Assembly: GCF_027111255.2 (NCBI RefSeq)
Contig: NZ_CP114285.2
Span: 372,001-436,000, forward strand
Reading direction: 5' to 3'
DNA: 64,000 nucleotides
Source of the DNA: Flavobacterium flavigenum
Lineage (GTDB): Bacteria; Bacteroidota; Bacteroidia; Flavobacteriales; Flavobacteriaceae
Part shown: positions 19,378-29,061 of the stretch, in pieces
Position numbering within the stretch: the first letter of the stretch is position 1
Layout: the number at the start of each line of letters is the position of its first letter
The notes under the pieces: generated by a model
What the model was told of the DNA's origin: nothing
The model's input: the letters and a program-made list of their open reading frames with translations, nothing else
The model's database searches: none
Made by a program: the position numbers and the translations under genes

Positions 19378-20826
19378 ATGATAAGGACAACTAAAAGTGC
19401 CGTTTTTATAACGAGTATTTTACTTTTGACAGCTTGTGCTGCACCAAAAGTCAGCACTAAATTAGACGCTGCAAAACTTCCTGAAAATTTTGATACACAG
19501 CGAAAACAAGTGGCTAAGGCTGATTTTATTCCATTAAAAACAGAAACCTTTTTTAAAGATCCAAAATTAGAGGAATTACTTAAAAAAGTCATTGCCAAAA
19601 ATCCGGATTATTTAATCATGCAGGAAAGAATTTTAATTGCCAATTCGCATTTAAAAGTAGCAAAACTGGCGCTTCTTCCCTCTTTAGATCTTGTAGCAGA
19701 TGTTTCTGGAACGCATTTCGGAAAATATACCATGGAAGGCGTTGGAAACTTTGATACCAACTTTTCTCAGAATATCACCGAAAAACAAAAAATAAATGAA
19801 AAGCTTTCACCAAACTATTTTTTAGGCGGAAAAGTTTCATGGGAAGCTGATATCTGGGGAAAACTGAGCAATCGTAAAAAAGCGGCACAGCAAAGATATT
19901 TTGCTTCTCAACAAGGAATTCGTTTGCTGCAGACACGTCTTTTAGGAGATGTGGCCGACTTGTATTTCAAGCTGATTGCTTTAGATAAACAAGCTGCGAT
20001 TTATGACAACAACTTAAAAACGCAGGAAAGAGCACTTGATATTGTTTCGGCACAAAGATCGGTTGGAAAAGCCACAGAACTTGCTGTACAGCAGTTTAAT
20101 GCGCAAAACAATAACATTCATGCCGAAGCTTCTGAATTGAAACTGAGCATTGATCAGACTGAAAAAGCTTTATTAACTCTTTTAGGAGAATACGGCGGGA
20201 AAATTGACAGAAGCAACGATTTCTTATCTGGACATTTAGAGGTTTTAAACCAAAAATTCAGTGTGGATTCTATCATTCACAAAAGACCAGATGTTTCAGA
20301 GGCTTACTTCGAATTATTAGCCAGTAATGCAGATGCAAAATCGGCTCGTGCCGCCTTTTTCCCGACTGTAAATCTCGGAACTTATGCAGGTTTTAATTCG
20401 TTTTCTTTCAACACTCTTTTTGATGCAGGATCATTCGCATGGCAATTATTAGGCGGTTTGACAGCTCCGGTTTTCAACAAAGGCCAGATTAAACAGAATT
20501 TTTATGTTTCGAATAGAAGGCAGGAAATTTCGTTTCTTCAATATCAAAATACAGTTACAACAGCTTTTAATGAATTAAGTGCTTTATTGCACCGAAACGA
20601 GGCCTATGAAGATGTTTTGAAATACAAAATGAATGAAATTAATCATCTTGAAATTGCTGTAAATGTTTCAAATGATTTGTATCTGAGTGGTTATGCTAAT
20701 TATCTGGAAATCATTAATGCTCAGCAAAATAAACTTCAGGCTGAACTTGACTTTGTGAACATTCAGTTAAAGAATGCGGAATCTCAGGTTTTATTGTATA
20801 AAGCCCTAGGAGGTGGAATCAATTGA
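19378..20826 (+). CDS. TolC/OprM-type outer-membrane efflux lipoprotein
   Basis: An outer-membrane channel protein of the NodT/OprM family with two OEP repeats (about 50-260 and 290-480) and a lipobox, LLLTACA. I start at the internal Met (19378), because it gives a normal lipoprotein leader beginning MIRTTKSAVF. A start at 19342 would add 12 residues before the signal sequence. Family features include the WEADIWGKLSNRKKAA segment and the C-terminal YLSGYANYLEIINAQQ. It completes the tripartite pump with the two upstream genes. A strong terminator follows at 20869-20902. Confidence 0.9.
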   Translation: MIRTTKSAVFITSILLLTACAAPKVSTKLDAAKLPENFDTQRKQVAKADFIPLKTETFFKDPKLEELLKKVIAKNPDYLIMQERILIANSHLKVAKLALLPSLDLVADVSGTHFGKYTMEGVGNFDTNFSQNITEKQKINEKLSPNYFLGGKVSWEADIWGKLSNRKKAAQQRYFASQQGIRLLQTRLLGDVADLYFKLIALDKQAAIYDNNLKTQERALDIVSAQRSVGKATELAVQQFNAQNNNIHAEASELKLSIDQTEKALLTLLGEYGGKIDRSNDFLSGHLEVLNQKFSVDSIIHKRPDVSEAYFELLASNADAKSARAAFFPTVNLGTYAGFNSFSFNTLFDAGSFAWQLLGGLTAPVFNKGQIKQNFYVSNRRQEISFLQYQNTVTTAFNELSALLHRNEAYEDVLKYKMNEINHLEIAVNVSNDLYLSGYANYLEIINAQQNKLQAELDFVNIQLKNAESQVLLYKALGGGIN

Positions 20827-20868
20827 TTTACTTATTAAAGACTTTTATTAAGCCATACATTTTAATAT

Positions 20869-20902
20869 ACTGCCCCAAAAAGTTAAGACTATTTGGGGCA
20901 GT
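20869..20902. terminator. Bidirectional terminator after the efflux operon
   Basis: A perfect 11-bp inverted repeat (20869-20879 and 20892-20902, core CTGCCCC) with a 12-nt loop is followed by TTTAAAATTT. It lies between the convergent efflux channel gene and the alkaline phosphatase fusion gene. Confidence 0.75.
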
Positions 20903-21002
20903 TTAAAATTTCAGGATTAGTTATAGATTAACAGCAGTTAGAAAAAAGGTATTTGAGCCGTTTGCTTATTTAATCCAATTCGCTATTAAAATTATTACAA
21001 AA

Positions 21003-22826
21003 TCACATTTGACCAAGCAACTCCATAATCTTATTATAAATGGCCGTATTTTGATACACTCCTTTAAAATTATCAGCGCCGGGACCATACGCAAAAACAG
21101 GAACAGGTATAGCCGTGTGATCATTGGTACTGAAATTTCCATGAACATATCCTTTTTCAATATTTCCGTCAATTAAGGATAATCCGCCTGTTTCGTGATC
21201 AGCTGTGACAATCAGTAATGTTTCCAGATTTTTATCGACATATTCCATTGCTTTTCCAACTAACTGATCAAAATCAAGCATTTCGCGAACAACATATTCT
21301 ACATTATTCTGGTGTCCCCCGTAATCAATCTGCGCACCTTCGGCCATAATAAAAAACGGATTTTTTGTTTTTGCAAAAGTATGAGTTGTTTTGATGAAGG
21401 ATTTTACTAAAAAATCTCCTCTCCCATCTTTAACAGAAATTATTGCCGAATCATCTAAGACTACCATTTTATTATTTTTTATAGTATCCAGACTGCTGAA
21501 TTTATCCGAAAAAGAATAGCCTTTTTCAATCAGCATTTTAGATAAATCTGTGCCGTCTTTTCTTGTTTTAAATTCTTTTACTCCCCCTCCAATTAAGATA
21601 TCAGCCGGATTGCTTAAAAAATCATAAGCTATTGGTTCGTTGTAACTCCTTTCTGGCTGATGGGCGTAAAAAGCGGCCGGTGTTGCATCTGTAATATTTC
21701 CTGCAGAAATAATAGCCGTTTTAAAATTTTTCTTTGCTAACTGCTGCGTAATTGCCTCTAAAGGCTTTTCGTTTTCATCTACACTAATGAACCGGTTGTT
21801 TGTTTTACTTCCGGTTGCCATTGCAGTTGCTCCCGCAGCTGAATCTGTAATATAACTATCTGAAGATTTAGTAATTGAAAGTCCCTGTGTTGGAATATTA
21901 AAAAGACTTAACTGGCCTTTGTTAGCTGTATAACCGGCATAAATCTGGGCAAGCCCCATTCCGTCACCAATAAGAAGAATTACATTTTTTGGCTTGTTCT
22001 TAGTGAAAGCCTTTTGGTTTTTGGGGATATATGCGTTATGAAATACTGTATTCTGATAAAAGTTTGCTTTAATTTTAGTTATGAATCCGGCTAATTTGGC
22101 AACATCATCGGTAGCAATAAAATCCACTTTTAAATTCATCAGGGTCATCCAGGTATTGACATTATCCTGTGTGCCCCAAAATCTGATTTTTTTATTCAGA
22201 TCATGTACTTTTTTAATTGCCGACTGCATTTTGTGCAGATCTGCCTGTGTCAGAACACCTTTGCCATTCCATAAAGTAATCTCTTTTAAGTCAGTACTGA
22301 TCATTTCAATGCGCGACAACTCTTCAGCATTGTAATTTTCATTCAGTCTTCCGTCAAAATAAATAAATTGCGGATAATTCATCCACTGTGACTGTAAAGG
22401 TCTGTTTCCAGAAATAACAATTTTAATATTATTAGAAAGGATAGCCGGAAATGTATTTAACTGCTGCACTATTGCTTTTAAGGTTGCATCGGCATCAGAT
22501 TTAACATCTATCATCAAAATCAAAGGTTTATTGTCAGGATAGGCTTTTCCTTCCAAGTCTTTTAATTTAGAAGAAAGCGGTTCAAAATATAAACTTTTGA
22601 GGGTGTTTTGCAGCTTAATTTCTTTTGAAGTATGAGCAACAAAAAGTTCGTCATTTACTAAAAAAACATCCGCTTCAATAACACCGGCTTCATTGGCATA
22701 GGCTTCATAAAAAGGCAATGCACCGGCATAATCATTGTGCGAATGAATATTAGAAGAATTGTATTCCTGCGCATTTGCAAACAGGAAGATTTGGAGGCAA
22801 AAAAGGGTTATTATTTTTTTCATCAA
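21003..22826 (-). CDS. Exported fusion: GDPD-like phosphodiesterase + alkaline phosphatase
   Basis: A 607-residue two-domain enzyme with a signal peptide (1-20). Residues 22-250 resemble the glycerophosphodiester phosphodiesterase/PI-PLC barrel: HSHND (His28, His30), EAD (Glu51, Asp53) and a later AHTS His. Residues 275-607 form an alkaline phosphatase: LIGDGMG (Asp288), nucleophile Ser329 in TDSAAGATAMATG, IDYGGHQNN, and TADHETGG near the end. The pair could cleave a phosphodiester and then remove the phosphate in the same periplasmic or surface protein. It is the last gene of the SusCD-phosphatase cluster, 295 bp after the acid phosphatase gene. Domain calls are strong; substrate is inferred. 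Confidence 0.87.
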   Translation of the reverse strand: MMKKIITLFCLQIFLFANAQEYNSSNIHSHNDYAGALPFYEAYANEAGVIEADVFLVNDELFVAHTSKEIKLQNTLKSLYFEPLSSKLKDLEGKAYPDNKPLILMIDVKSDADATLKAIVQQLNTFPAILSNNIKIVISGNRPLQSQWMNYPQFIYFDGRLNENYNAEELSRIEMISTDLKEITLWNGKGVLTQADLHKMQSAIKKVHDLNKKIRFWGTQDNVNTWMTLMNLKVDFIATDDVAKLAGFITKIKANFYQNTVFHNAYIPKNQKAFTKNKPKNVILLIGDGMGLAQIYAGYTANKGQLSLFNIPTQGLSITKSSDSYITDSAAGATAMATGSKTNNRFISVDENEKPLEAITQQLAKKNFKTAIISAGNITDATPAAFYAHQPERSYNEPIAYDFLSNPADILIGGGVKEFKTRKDGTDLSKMLIEKGYSFSDKFSSLDTIKNNKMVVLDDSAIISVKDGRGDFLVKSFIKTTHTFAKTKNPFFIMAEGAQIDYGGHQNNVEYVVREMLDFDQLVGKAMEYVDKNLETLLIVTADHETGGLSLIDGNIEKGYVHGNFSTNDHTAIPVPVFAYGPGADNFKGVYQNTAIYNKIMELLGQM

Positions 22827-23121
22827 AATTGAAATTATTCATCACATGACCGTAGGTAACCATACGTAGAATTTTTATTATTTACTATCTGCAGCGCAAT
22901 CTATTGGTTTTACTATTTATATTCTACAGCTGCAAACTCTGGGGGAAGTCTGCAGTGTAGAAATAAAAAAAATAAAAAAATAACACTAAACTAACGATTA
23001 CCAGTCTGTACAGTCATTTGACTTCACTGGTTTTTTTTAAAATATTTTATAAAACTGTTTTGGAATGATTGGGGAAAAATTTACTCAGCAATAAAATGAT
23101 TTATTTATTTTCACAGATACT
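22827..23121. repeat. Gap with two hairpins between the phosphatase genes
   Basis: No gene. It holds a bulged inverted repeat (22922-22934 and 22951-22962, TTCTACA-type arms) and an ACCAGT/ACTGGT hairpin near 23000-23031. These could form an mRNA processing or attenuation structure between the acid phosphatase and the GDPD-phosphatase fusion, or mark a separate promoter region for the latter. Confidence 0.4.
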
Positions 23122-24099
23122 TCACTTTTTTATTTCAGTAGTATAGATGACCTCGCCATTTTCATTGACAGCCTGTACATACAACGTGTCGGCTAAGACA
23201 GAAAACACCATAAAACCGTATTTTGAAACGGCAAGTTTACTAAAAGGCAAACGATCTATTGGAGTAACTTCTGAAGCAGATCCTGAAACGAAATAATGTG
23301 TCTTTCCTTCTGGAAGCATATGTTGTAAATCATGATCATGCCCTGCGATATAGGCGTCTACCTGATATTTGTCAAAAAGTGATTTGAGTGATTTTCGTAC
23401 GGCTTTGGTATCGTAGCTTTCTCTCCTTTTCAGGGTCGCTGTAAACAACGGATGGTGTCCAACGACTAACTTCCATTTTACGGTTTTTGGAACATCAGTT
23501 AGCGTTTTGATTAACCATTTTTTTTGTGCAGTCGAATCTTTTGAAGTGAGATTTTTTGAATATTGTTCATTTTTGTAAAATTCAGGAATTAAGGCATTGG
23601 TATCTATAAAAGCAATCAGTACCTGCTGGTTAGCATCTCCGTTAATATTAAAAGTTTTGCTGTAATAACGGGCGGGCATATTCCAGCGGCGGCTTATTTT
23701 TGAATAAGCAACCTGTGCATCTGCATTTCCGGCATAATCATGGTTTCCTAATACCGGATACCAGTTCCAGTGCAATGAAAAGTCGGTATAAATATCTTCA
23801 AAAGAAGATTTCCATTGCGGATCATGTTCACTGGCTACTCCCACCGGATAAAAATTATCGCCAGTGGAAATTATAAAATCACGGTTTATGGCTGTTGCCG
23901 TTTTGCCCATTTGTTTTGCTACCGGAATCTGATGGTCTTCGCCAAATCTTCCCCAGTCTCCCATTACAATAAAGTTTAGCGCATTGGGGTATTTTTTTAC
24001 ACTATTATCTGTTGTCTGGGCAACAGCAAAATTCAAAGAGAGTGCGCAAATAAATAGCAGTAATCTGTTTTTTTGTAATACTTGCATTTTCATTTTCAA
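23122..24099 (-). CDS. Secreted purple acid phosphatase-type metallophosphoesterase
   Basis: A 325-residue protein with a signal peptide. The ordered metallophosphatase motifs are GDWG, GDNFYP, GNHDY, GHHPLF and GHDHDLQHM, in the arrangement of small tartrate-resistant (ACP5-like) purple acid phosphatases with an Fe/metal dinuclear site. It probably hydrolyses phosphomonoesters in the periplasm. It lies 58 bp after SusD on the same strand, which couples nutrient capture to dephosphorylation. The start gives an MKMKMQVLQKNRLLLF leader; initiation at the second or third Met is also possible. Confidence 0.88.
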   Translation of the reverse strand: MKMKMQVLQKNRLLLFICALSLNFAVAQTTDNSVKKYPNALNFIVMGDWGRFGEDHQIPVAKQMGKTATAINRDFIISTGDNFYPVGVASEHDPQWKSSFEDIYTDFSLHWNWYPVLGNHDYAGNADAQVAYSKISRRWNMPARYYSKTFNINGDANQQVLIAFIDTNALIPEFYKNEQYSKNLTSKDSTAQKKWLIKTLTDVPKTVKWKLVVGHHPLFTATLKRRESYDTKAVRKSLKSLFDKYQVDAYIAGHDHDLQHMLPEGKTHYFVSGSASEVTPIDRLPFSKLAVSKYGFMVFSVLADTLYVQAVNENGEVIYTTEIKK

Positions 24100-24157
24100 T
24101 ATTTTAAGATTGAAGGCTGTTAAAAAGTTACAGCCTTCAAAATATCATTTAACAGAA

Positions 24158-25897
24158 TTAATATCCGTCATTTTGTACTAAATATCCAGGAACATTTGAT
24201 GCACCGTCAATTGCTGTCTGAGGAATTGGAAACAATCTGTGTCTTACTTCAGTATCTGTTTTTTCAGTCCATTTATCTTCATAATGACCAAAACGAATCT
24301 GATTGGTTCTTCTTAAACCCTCCCAGTAAAACTCAAAACCGTATTCTCTGTATAAAATATCCAGGTTGATTGCCGGAAGCGCTGCCGGAATTGGAGCGCG
24401 GGCAGTTCTTGAAGTTCTTACTTTGTTCATATCAGCCAAAGCACCTGCATTATCTCCTTTTCTTAATTTAGCCTCAGCACGCATCATAAAAATTTCTGCA
24501 TATCTAAGTAATACCATATCTACGCTGCTGTAATAATTTCCATCAGGAGAAGTGTGGCTGAATTGATATTTAGATACCCTATATCCGGCAGCATGCGCAC
24601 TACCTTCTGCAGTAAAATCAACTTTCTCTGTAAGGTTAACATATCCATTTAAATCCGGACCGTTTCCTTTAATTTGCTTAACAGGGTATATTCTGTAACC
24701 ACCATCACATTTAAAGAATGCTCCTTTATCATCTTTTCTTGCAGCCCATGGAATTCCTCTCATGATTCCTCTGTCAATTTCAAATTCTTCTGCTTTTACA
24801 CAATAGTAATGATTTTGATCGTTTGATGGTGAAAGTCCGGTTAGGTCTTTCAAATGCTCTGGTACCTTAGCATTGTTTTTATAAAATCTTGAATCAGCAT
24901 CAGCAGGATCTACAGAACCATAGGCACTTACCCATGTTTGGTAAAAATCTGATGTGATTGCCGGTCCGTCAGTTCCGTCTGCATTGATGGATTCCGGTCT
25001 TGGAAACATGGATCCCGGAATTGACCAATAAGCCCAACGATTGTTTTCATCTCTCAAAACACCACGCTGATCCAAGGCAAAAATTAATTCTTTGTTTGAG
25101 TTGTTATTATCATCAAATAAGTCAAAATATTCAGGAGACAGAGAAAATTTACCTGAGTTTATAATGTTGTCTGTATATTTAATGACCTTATCCATATCTG
25201 CTGTTGCAAACTGAGGCGTTCCATAAGGGTCACGATAAACGGCAGCATTTAGGTATAATCTTGAAAGAAGTCCCCAGACTGCAGCCTGCGTCATTCTTCC
25301 CGGTCCTTTATCATTATTTATAACATCTGCAACAGACAGTAACTCACTTTCGATATAAGCAACAGCATCTTGTCCACGGAGTATTTCGGAGATACTTGCT
25401 GATGACTCCTTTTTAAACACAAGTCCCCAACTGTCTAATGTCAGCATATTCAAATAAGCCCTAAGTGCTTTCATTTCATAAAGTGCTCCCTCTGCTTCTT
25501 TATTTCCCGCTGCTGCAAGAGGTGTTAAAACTTCAATGGCAGTTAATGTTCTGGAAATATTTATAGTAAGCTCATTCCAAGTCGTTGTAACCAAATCGTT
25601 GGTAGGTGTAGTGGTGTGCGCATGCACTGCCAAATATTTACCTCCGTCGAACCAGTCAGTCCCACCTCTGTAAGGTAAGATTCCTTCGTCACTGGCAATC
25701 AACTGTAATCCAAAATTATTAGTATGTATCCAGGTTGCTTTTAGTTGACCGTATGCTGGAGCAATTGAGCCGCTAATTGCTTCTGCTTGTCCAGTCCCGA
25801 TTAAGTTTTCATCCAGTACTTTTTCTTCTAAATCAGTACAACTCCAGTTAAGCAATGTGCTCAATGCAAGAGCTGCTATTATTATTTTATTTTTCAT
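24158..25897 (-). CDS. SusD/RagB-family outer-membrane nutrient-binding lipoprotein
   Basis: A 579-residue lipoprotein (lipobox LNWSC, Cys20) with SusD organisation. An N-terminal TPR-rich half includes LRAYLNMLTLDSWGLVF. The C-terminal RagB/SusD domain includes YAEIFMMRAEAKLRKGDNAGAL and LYREYGFEFYWEGLRRTNQIRFG, and the protein ends in the usual PIPQTAI region. SusD acts as a lid on its SusC partner, encoded 16 bp upstream. Downstream genes are phosphatases rather than glycoside hydrolases, so the captured ligand may be a phosphorylated organic compound rather than a glycan. Confidence 0.93.
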   Translation of the reverse strand: MKNKIIIAALALSTLLNWSCTDLEEKVLDENLIGTGQAEAISGSIAPAYGQLKATWIHTNNFGLQLIASDEGILPYRGGTDWFDGGKYLAVHAHTTTPTNDLVTTTWNELTINISRTLTAIEVLTPLAAAGNKEAEGALYEMKALRAYLNMLTLDSWGLVFKKESSASISEILRGQDAVAYIESELLSVADVINNDKGPGRMTQAAVWGLLSRLYLNAAVYRDPYGTPQFATADMDKVIKYTDNIINSGKFSLSPEYFDLFDDNNNSNKELIFALDQRGVLRDENNRWAYWSIPGSMFPRPESINADGTDGPAITSDFYQTWVSAYGSVDPADADSRFYKNNAKVPEHLKDLTGLSPSNDQNHYYCVKAEEFEIDRGIMRGIPWAARKDDKGAFFKCDGGYRIYPVKQIKGNGPDLNGYVNLTEKVDFTAEGSAHAAGYRVSKYQFSHTSPDGNYYSSVDMVLLRYAEIFMMRAEAKLRKGDNAGALADMNKVRTSRTARAPIPAALPAINLDILYREYGFEFYWEGLRRTNQIRFGHYEDKWTEKTDTEVRHRLFPIPQTAIDGASNVPGYLVQNDGY

Positions 25898-25913
25898 GTT
25901 ATGTTATTTTTGA

Positions 25914-28883
25914 TTAAAATGCTGCATTTAGACCAAATGAAATGGTTCTACTTCTAGGATAGCTGAAATAATCAATTCCAAAAGACTGAATTTCGTTCAC
26001 TGAAGTTCCGGTGTTTATTTCGGGATCATATCCAGTGTACTTTGTAATCACAAATAAGTTTTGTCCTGTTACTGACAAGCGTATGTTGTCCATTACATTA
26101 TCCAGTCCAATCATTTTTGGACTCAAATTATAGCCTAGGGTTGCATTGTTTAATCGTAAGAAACTTCCATCTTCCAAATATCTCGTAGAAACCGTATTCG
26201 AATTAATAGTAGCTTCGTTTGAAAATTCTGTAGCTCTGTCTGTGGTGTTAAGAGACTTTGCAAGCTGGCCTCTGTTGAATGAAGTCATTGCAACGTGGTT
26301 GTAAATTTTATTTCCGCCAGCACCATTAAAATTAAATCCTAAGTCAAAATTCTTATACTTAAAATTCAGGTAAAAAGCGTAAATATAGTCCGGTATTGCG
26401 CTTCCTGCCACAATACGGTCATCATCCTTCATCTGTCCATCAGGATTTGTATCTTGATATTGGCTTCGGCCATCTGCACCGATTCCTGTGAATTTTTGAA
26501 TGTAAAAAGAACCAATAGAGTAGCCATTTAGTGCTCCATTTATTGTTGCTCCTGACTGCCCTGATCCTTGAGCACCTCCTGTTGTTAATATTTTGTAAGG
26601 AGAATTCTCTACTTTGTTATCGGTAAATGCTATATTTCCGCCGATGCTGTAGGAGAAGTCTTTACTTTTATCACTACTGTAATCCAAAGCCAATTCAATA
26701 CCGTTATTTTTGATTTCCATATTAGGAATGTTTGTCCAATATTTTGGTGCAGGCTGAATAGGATCTACAGGCTTTACTTCTAATAAAATATTATCTGAAA
26801 CTTTGTTAAAATAGTCAACAGTACCTGATAATCTGTTATTGAACAAACTAAAATCTAAACCTATATTGGTTTGTGTTGAAACCTCCCATTGAATGTTCGG
26901 ATTAGCCAAACGGGTAAAAACTGAGCCATAAGGATATCCAGCTAAATTTGTTGCAGAAGGGTCTAAAGGATAGGTATTGTTCCCTAAGTTACTTTCTGTA
27001 TAACTTGCCTTTGTAATTTTAGAAGGAATCTCCTGAACACCAGTCTGACCCCAGCTCGCTCTTAGTTTAAGATTGTTAACAACTTCAGATTCTTTTAAAA
27101 AGTCTTCATTTGTGATATTCCATCCTAATGCAACAGATGGAAAGTAACCGTATCGGTTGTTTTTACCAAATTTAGAAGATCCGTCAGCACGCATAGTGGC
27201 TGTAAGTAAGTATTTATTTTCGTAACCGTAGTTTAATCTTCCGAAGAAAGACTGAAGTTCATTTTCTACTGCAGATGAACTATGACCTGTAGATTTGACA
27301 ATTGTCTCTAACTGATTTTTTGGTTCTATACCATTGTCTGCAAATCCTTCAAAATTATAATTCTTTTGATTTACTTGTATTTTCTGGTAAGACTGCCCCG
27401 CTAAAACGGTAAAACTATGAGACTTTACACTAAAATTATAGGTCAAAGTATTTTCATACAAAACATTATTATTAGTAGTCATGATATTGTTCAAAGTACC
27501 TTTATTTTTATCAGCATACAGTGCGTATGGTATTTGTTGTATATCTCTTTCAGACACTGAATAGTCAACTCCAAGATTAAATTTATAAGTTAATCCTTTT
27601 ATGAATTCGTAAGAAGGTGCAATATTCGCCAAAATACGATTGTTGTTTGTCTCATCAGAGTAAATCCTCTGATTGATTAAAGGATTAAAAACATTATTAC
27701 TTAAATTAATATTTGGTTCTCCATTTACATATGGAGCATCAGTTGGATTCATTGTCAGCATACTACCTACAATATTACTGATATCCGGTCTTGAATTCTC
27801 AAGTTTTGTAGCCGTCATATTAAAAGCAACATTAAACTTATCGTTTAATGCCTTTTGATTTAAGTTCAAACGTCCAGAATAACGTTTTAAATCACTGTTT
27901 TTAAAAATTCCTTCCTGATTGTCTACACCTAATGATGCTGAATAAGTTGATTTATCTGTTCCTCCGCTCATCGATAAATTTAGGTTTTGAGTAACACCGG
28001 TTCTGGTTAATTCATCCTGCCAGTCAGTATTGGCTCCTCCGTCATACAATGTTCCATTTACAGCAACAACCTGTTTTCTAAATTCATCAGCACTGAATAC
28101 ATCAACTTTATTAGCCAATGTTGAAAATCCTGTAGTCATAGAAAGGTTAATTTTAGCATTACCTTTCGCACCTTTTTTAGTTGTAATTACAATTACCCCA
28201 TTGGCAGCTCTCGAACCATAAATAGCAGCAGCAGATGCATCTTTAAGAATATCAATACTTTCGATATCCTGCGGATTAATGAAATTCAACGGATTTGAAG
28301 CCACACCATTATTCGTATTATCCAAAGCAAATCCATCCACAACATAAAGCGGTGTCGTTCCTGAACGTAAACTTCCAACTCCGCGGATAATAATATCCTG
28401 GTTAGCGCCCGGCTCACCACTAGCTGAAGTAACGTTTACACCGGCAACTTTACCCTGAAGCAATTGTCCTGTATTGGCTATTACCCCTTTATTGAAGTTT
28501 TCACTCTTTAGTGAAGAAATTGCTCCTGTAACATCAGATCTTTTCTGAGAACCATATCCTACCACTACTACTTCGTTTAAAGTACTAACTTCTTCTGTCA
28601 TGGATACAGTTAATTTTTGAGTACCGGAATAGGCAACTTCTTTGGTTTTAAACCCAACATAAGAAAAAACTAAAATACCTTCATTTTGCTGTACTTTAAT
28701 TTTAAAGTTTCCGTCAAAATCTGTAGTAACGGCTCCTTTTGGTTCTCCTTTAATATACACAGAGACTCCCGGAACAGGGTTCTTTTCAAGATCAGAAACG
28801 ACAATTCCTGATACTGATTCCTGCGAATACGAATGTGACATACATCCTAAGGCAAGAATTAATAATGCATAAATTTTTTTCAT
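25914..28883 (-). CDS. SusC/RagA-family TonB-dependent outer-membrane transporter
   Basis: A 989-residue protein with signal peptide (1-20), an N-terminal carboxypeptidase regulatory-like domain (about 25-100), a plug with typical SusC words (VVGYGSQKRSDVTGAIS, IIRGVGSLRSGTTPLYVVDG, KDASAAAIYGSRAANGVIVITTKKG) and a beta-barrel. It imports ligands larger than about 600 Da together with SusD using TonB energy. It is the first gene of the locus, 179 bp downstream of the regulator gene. A TACTTTTG element on the minus strand at 28909-28916 probably drives it. It is somewhat short for a SusC but appears complete. Confidence 0.94.
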   Translation of the reverse strand: MKKIYALLILALGCMSHSYSQESVSGIVVSDLEKNPVPGVSVYIKGEPKGAVTTDFDGNFKIKVQQNEGILVFSYVGFKTKEVAYSGTQKLTVSMTEEVSTLNEVVVVGYGSQKRSDVTGAISSLKSENFNKGVIANTGQLLQGKVAGVNVTSASGEPGANQDIIIRGVGSLRSGTTPLYVVDGFALDNTNNGVASNPLNFINPQDIESIDILKDASAAAIYGSRAANGVIVITTKKGAKGNAKINLSMTTGFSTLANKVDVFSADEFRKQVVAVNGTLYDGGANTDWQDELTRTGVTQNLNLSMSGGTDKSTYSASLGVDNQEGIFKNSDLKRYSGRLNLNQKALNDKFNVAFNMTATKLENSRPDISNIVGSMLTMNPTDAPYVNGEPNINLSNNVFNPLINQRIYSDETNNNRILANIAPSYEFIKGLTYKFNLGVDYSVSERDIQQIPYALYADKNKGTLNNIMTTNNNVLYENTLTYNFSVKSHSFTVLAGQSYQKIQVNQKNYNFEGFADNGIEPKNQLETIVKSTGHSSSAVENELQSFFGRLNYGYENKYLLTATMRADGSSKFGKNNRYGYFPSVALGWNITNEDFLKESEVVNNLKLRASWGQTGVQEIPSKITKASYTESNLGNNTYPLDPSATNLAGYPYGSVFTRLANPNIQWEVSTQTNIGLDFSLFNNRLSGTVDYFNKVSDNILLEVKPVDPIQPAPKYWTNIPNMEIKNNGIELALDYSSDKSKDFSYSIGGNIAFTDNKVENSPYKILTTGGAQGSGQSGATINGALNGYSIGSFYIQKFTGIGADGRSQYQDTNPDGQMKDDDRIVAGSAIPDYIYAFYLNFKYKNFDLGFNFNGAGGNKIYNHVAMTSFNRGQLAKSLNTTDRATEFSNEATINSNTVSTRYLEDGSFLRLNNATLGYNLSPKMIGLDNVMDNIRLSVTGQNLFVITKYTGYDPEINTGTSVNEIQSFGIDYFSYPRSRTISFGLNAAF

Positions 28884-28908
28884 TTAATTAAGTTATTTTA
28901 TGTTTCGC

Positions 28909-28916
28909 CAAAAGTA
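28909..28916 (-). promoter_or_regulatory. -7 promoter element upstream of susC
   Basis: Read on the minus strand this is TACTTTTG, an exact TAnnTTTG match 25 bp upstream of the susC start. A TTG (plus-strand CAA at 28932-28934) lies 15 bp further upstream, slightly closer than usual. Confidence 0.55.
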
Positions 28917-29061
28917 TTGGAACGATCTTGCCAACAGGAGGATTTTTGTTTTCTAAAAGCGGACTTTTGGTTCAAATTAGTGCATAATTAACAGCAAAAA
29001 TGGGCATTATTGTTTCTTAACATTGGGCTAACTTTTTACAAATCCAGCCCTAACAATACTA

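Noticed and set aside
23000..23040. ACCAGT/ACTGGT hairpin followed by T-run on the plus strand
   Set aside because: It would be a terminator only for plus-strand transcripts, and no plus-strand gene lies upstream; reported only as part of the intergenic entry.
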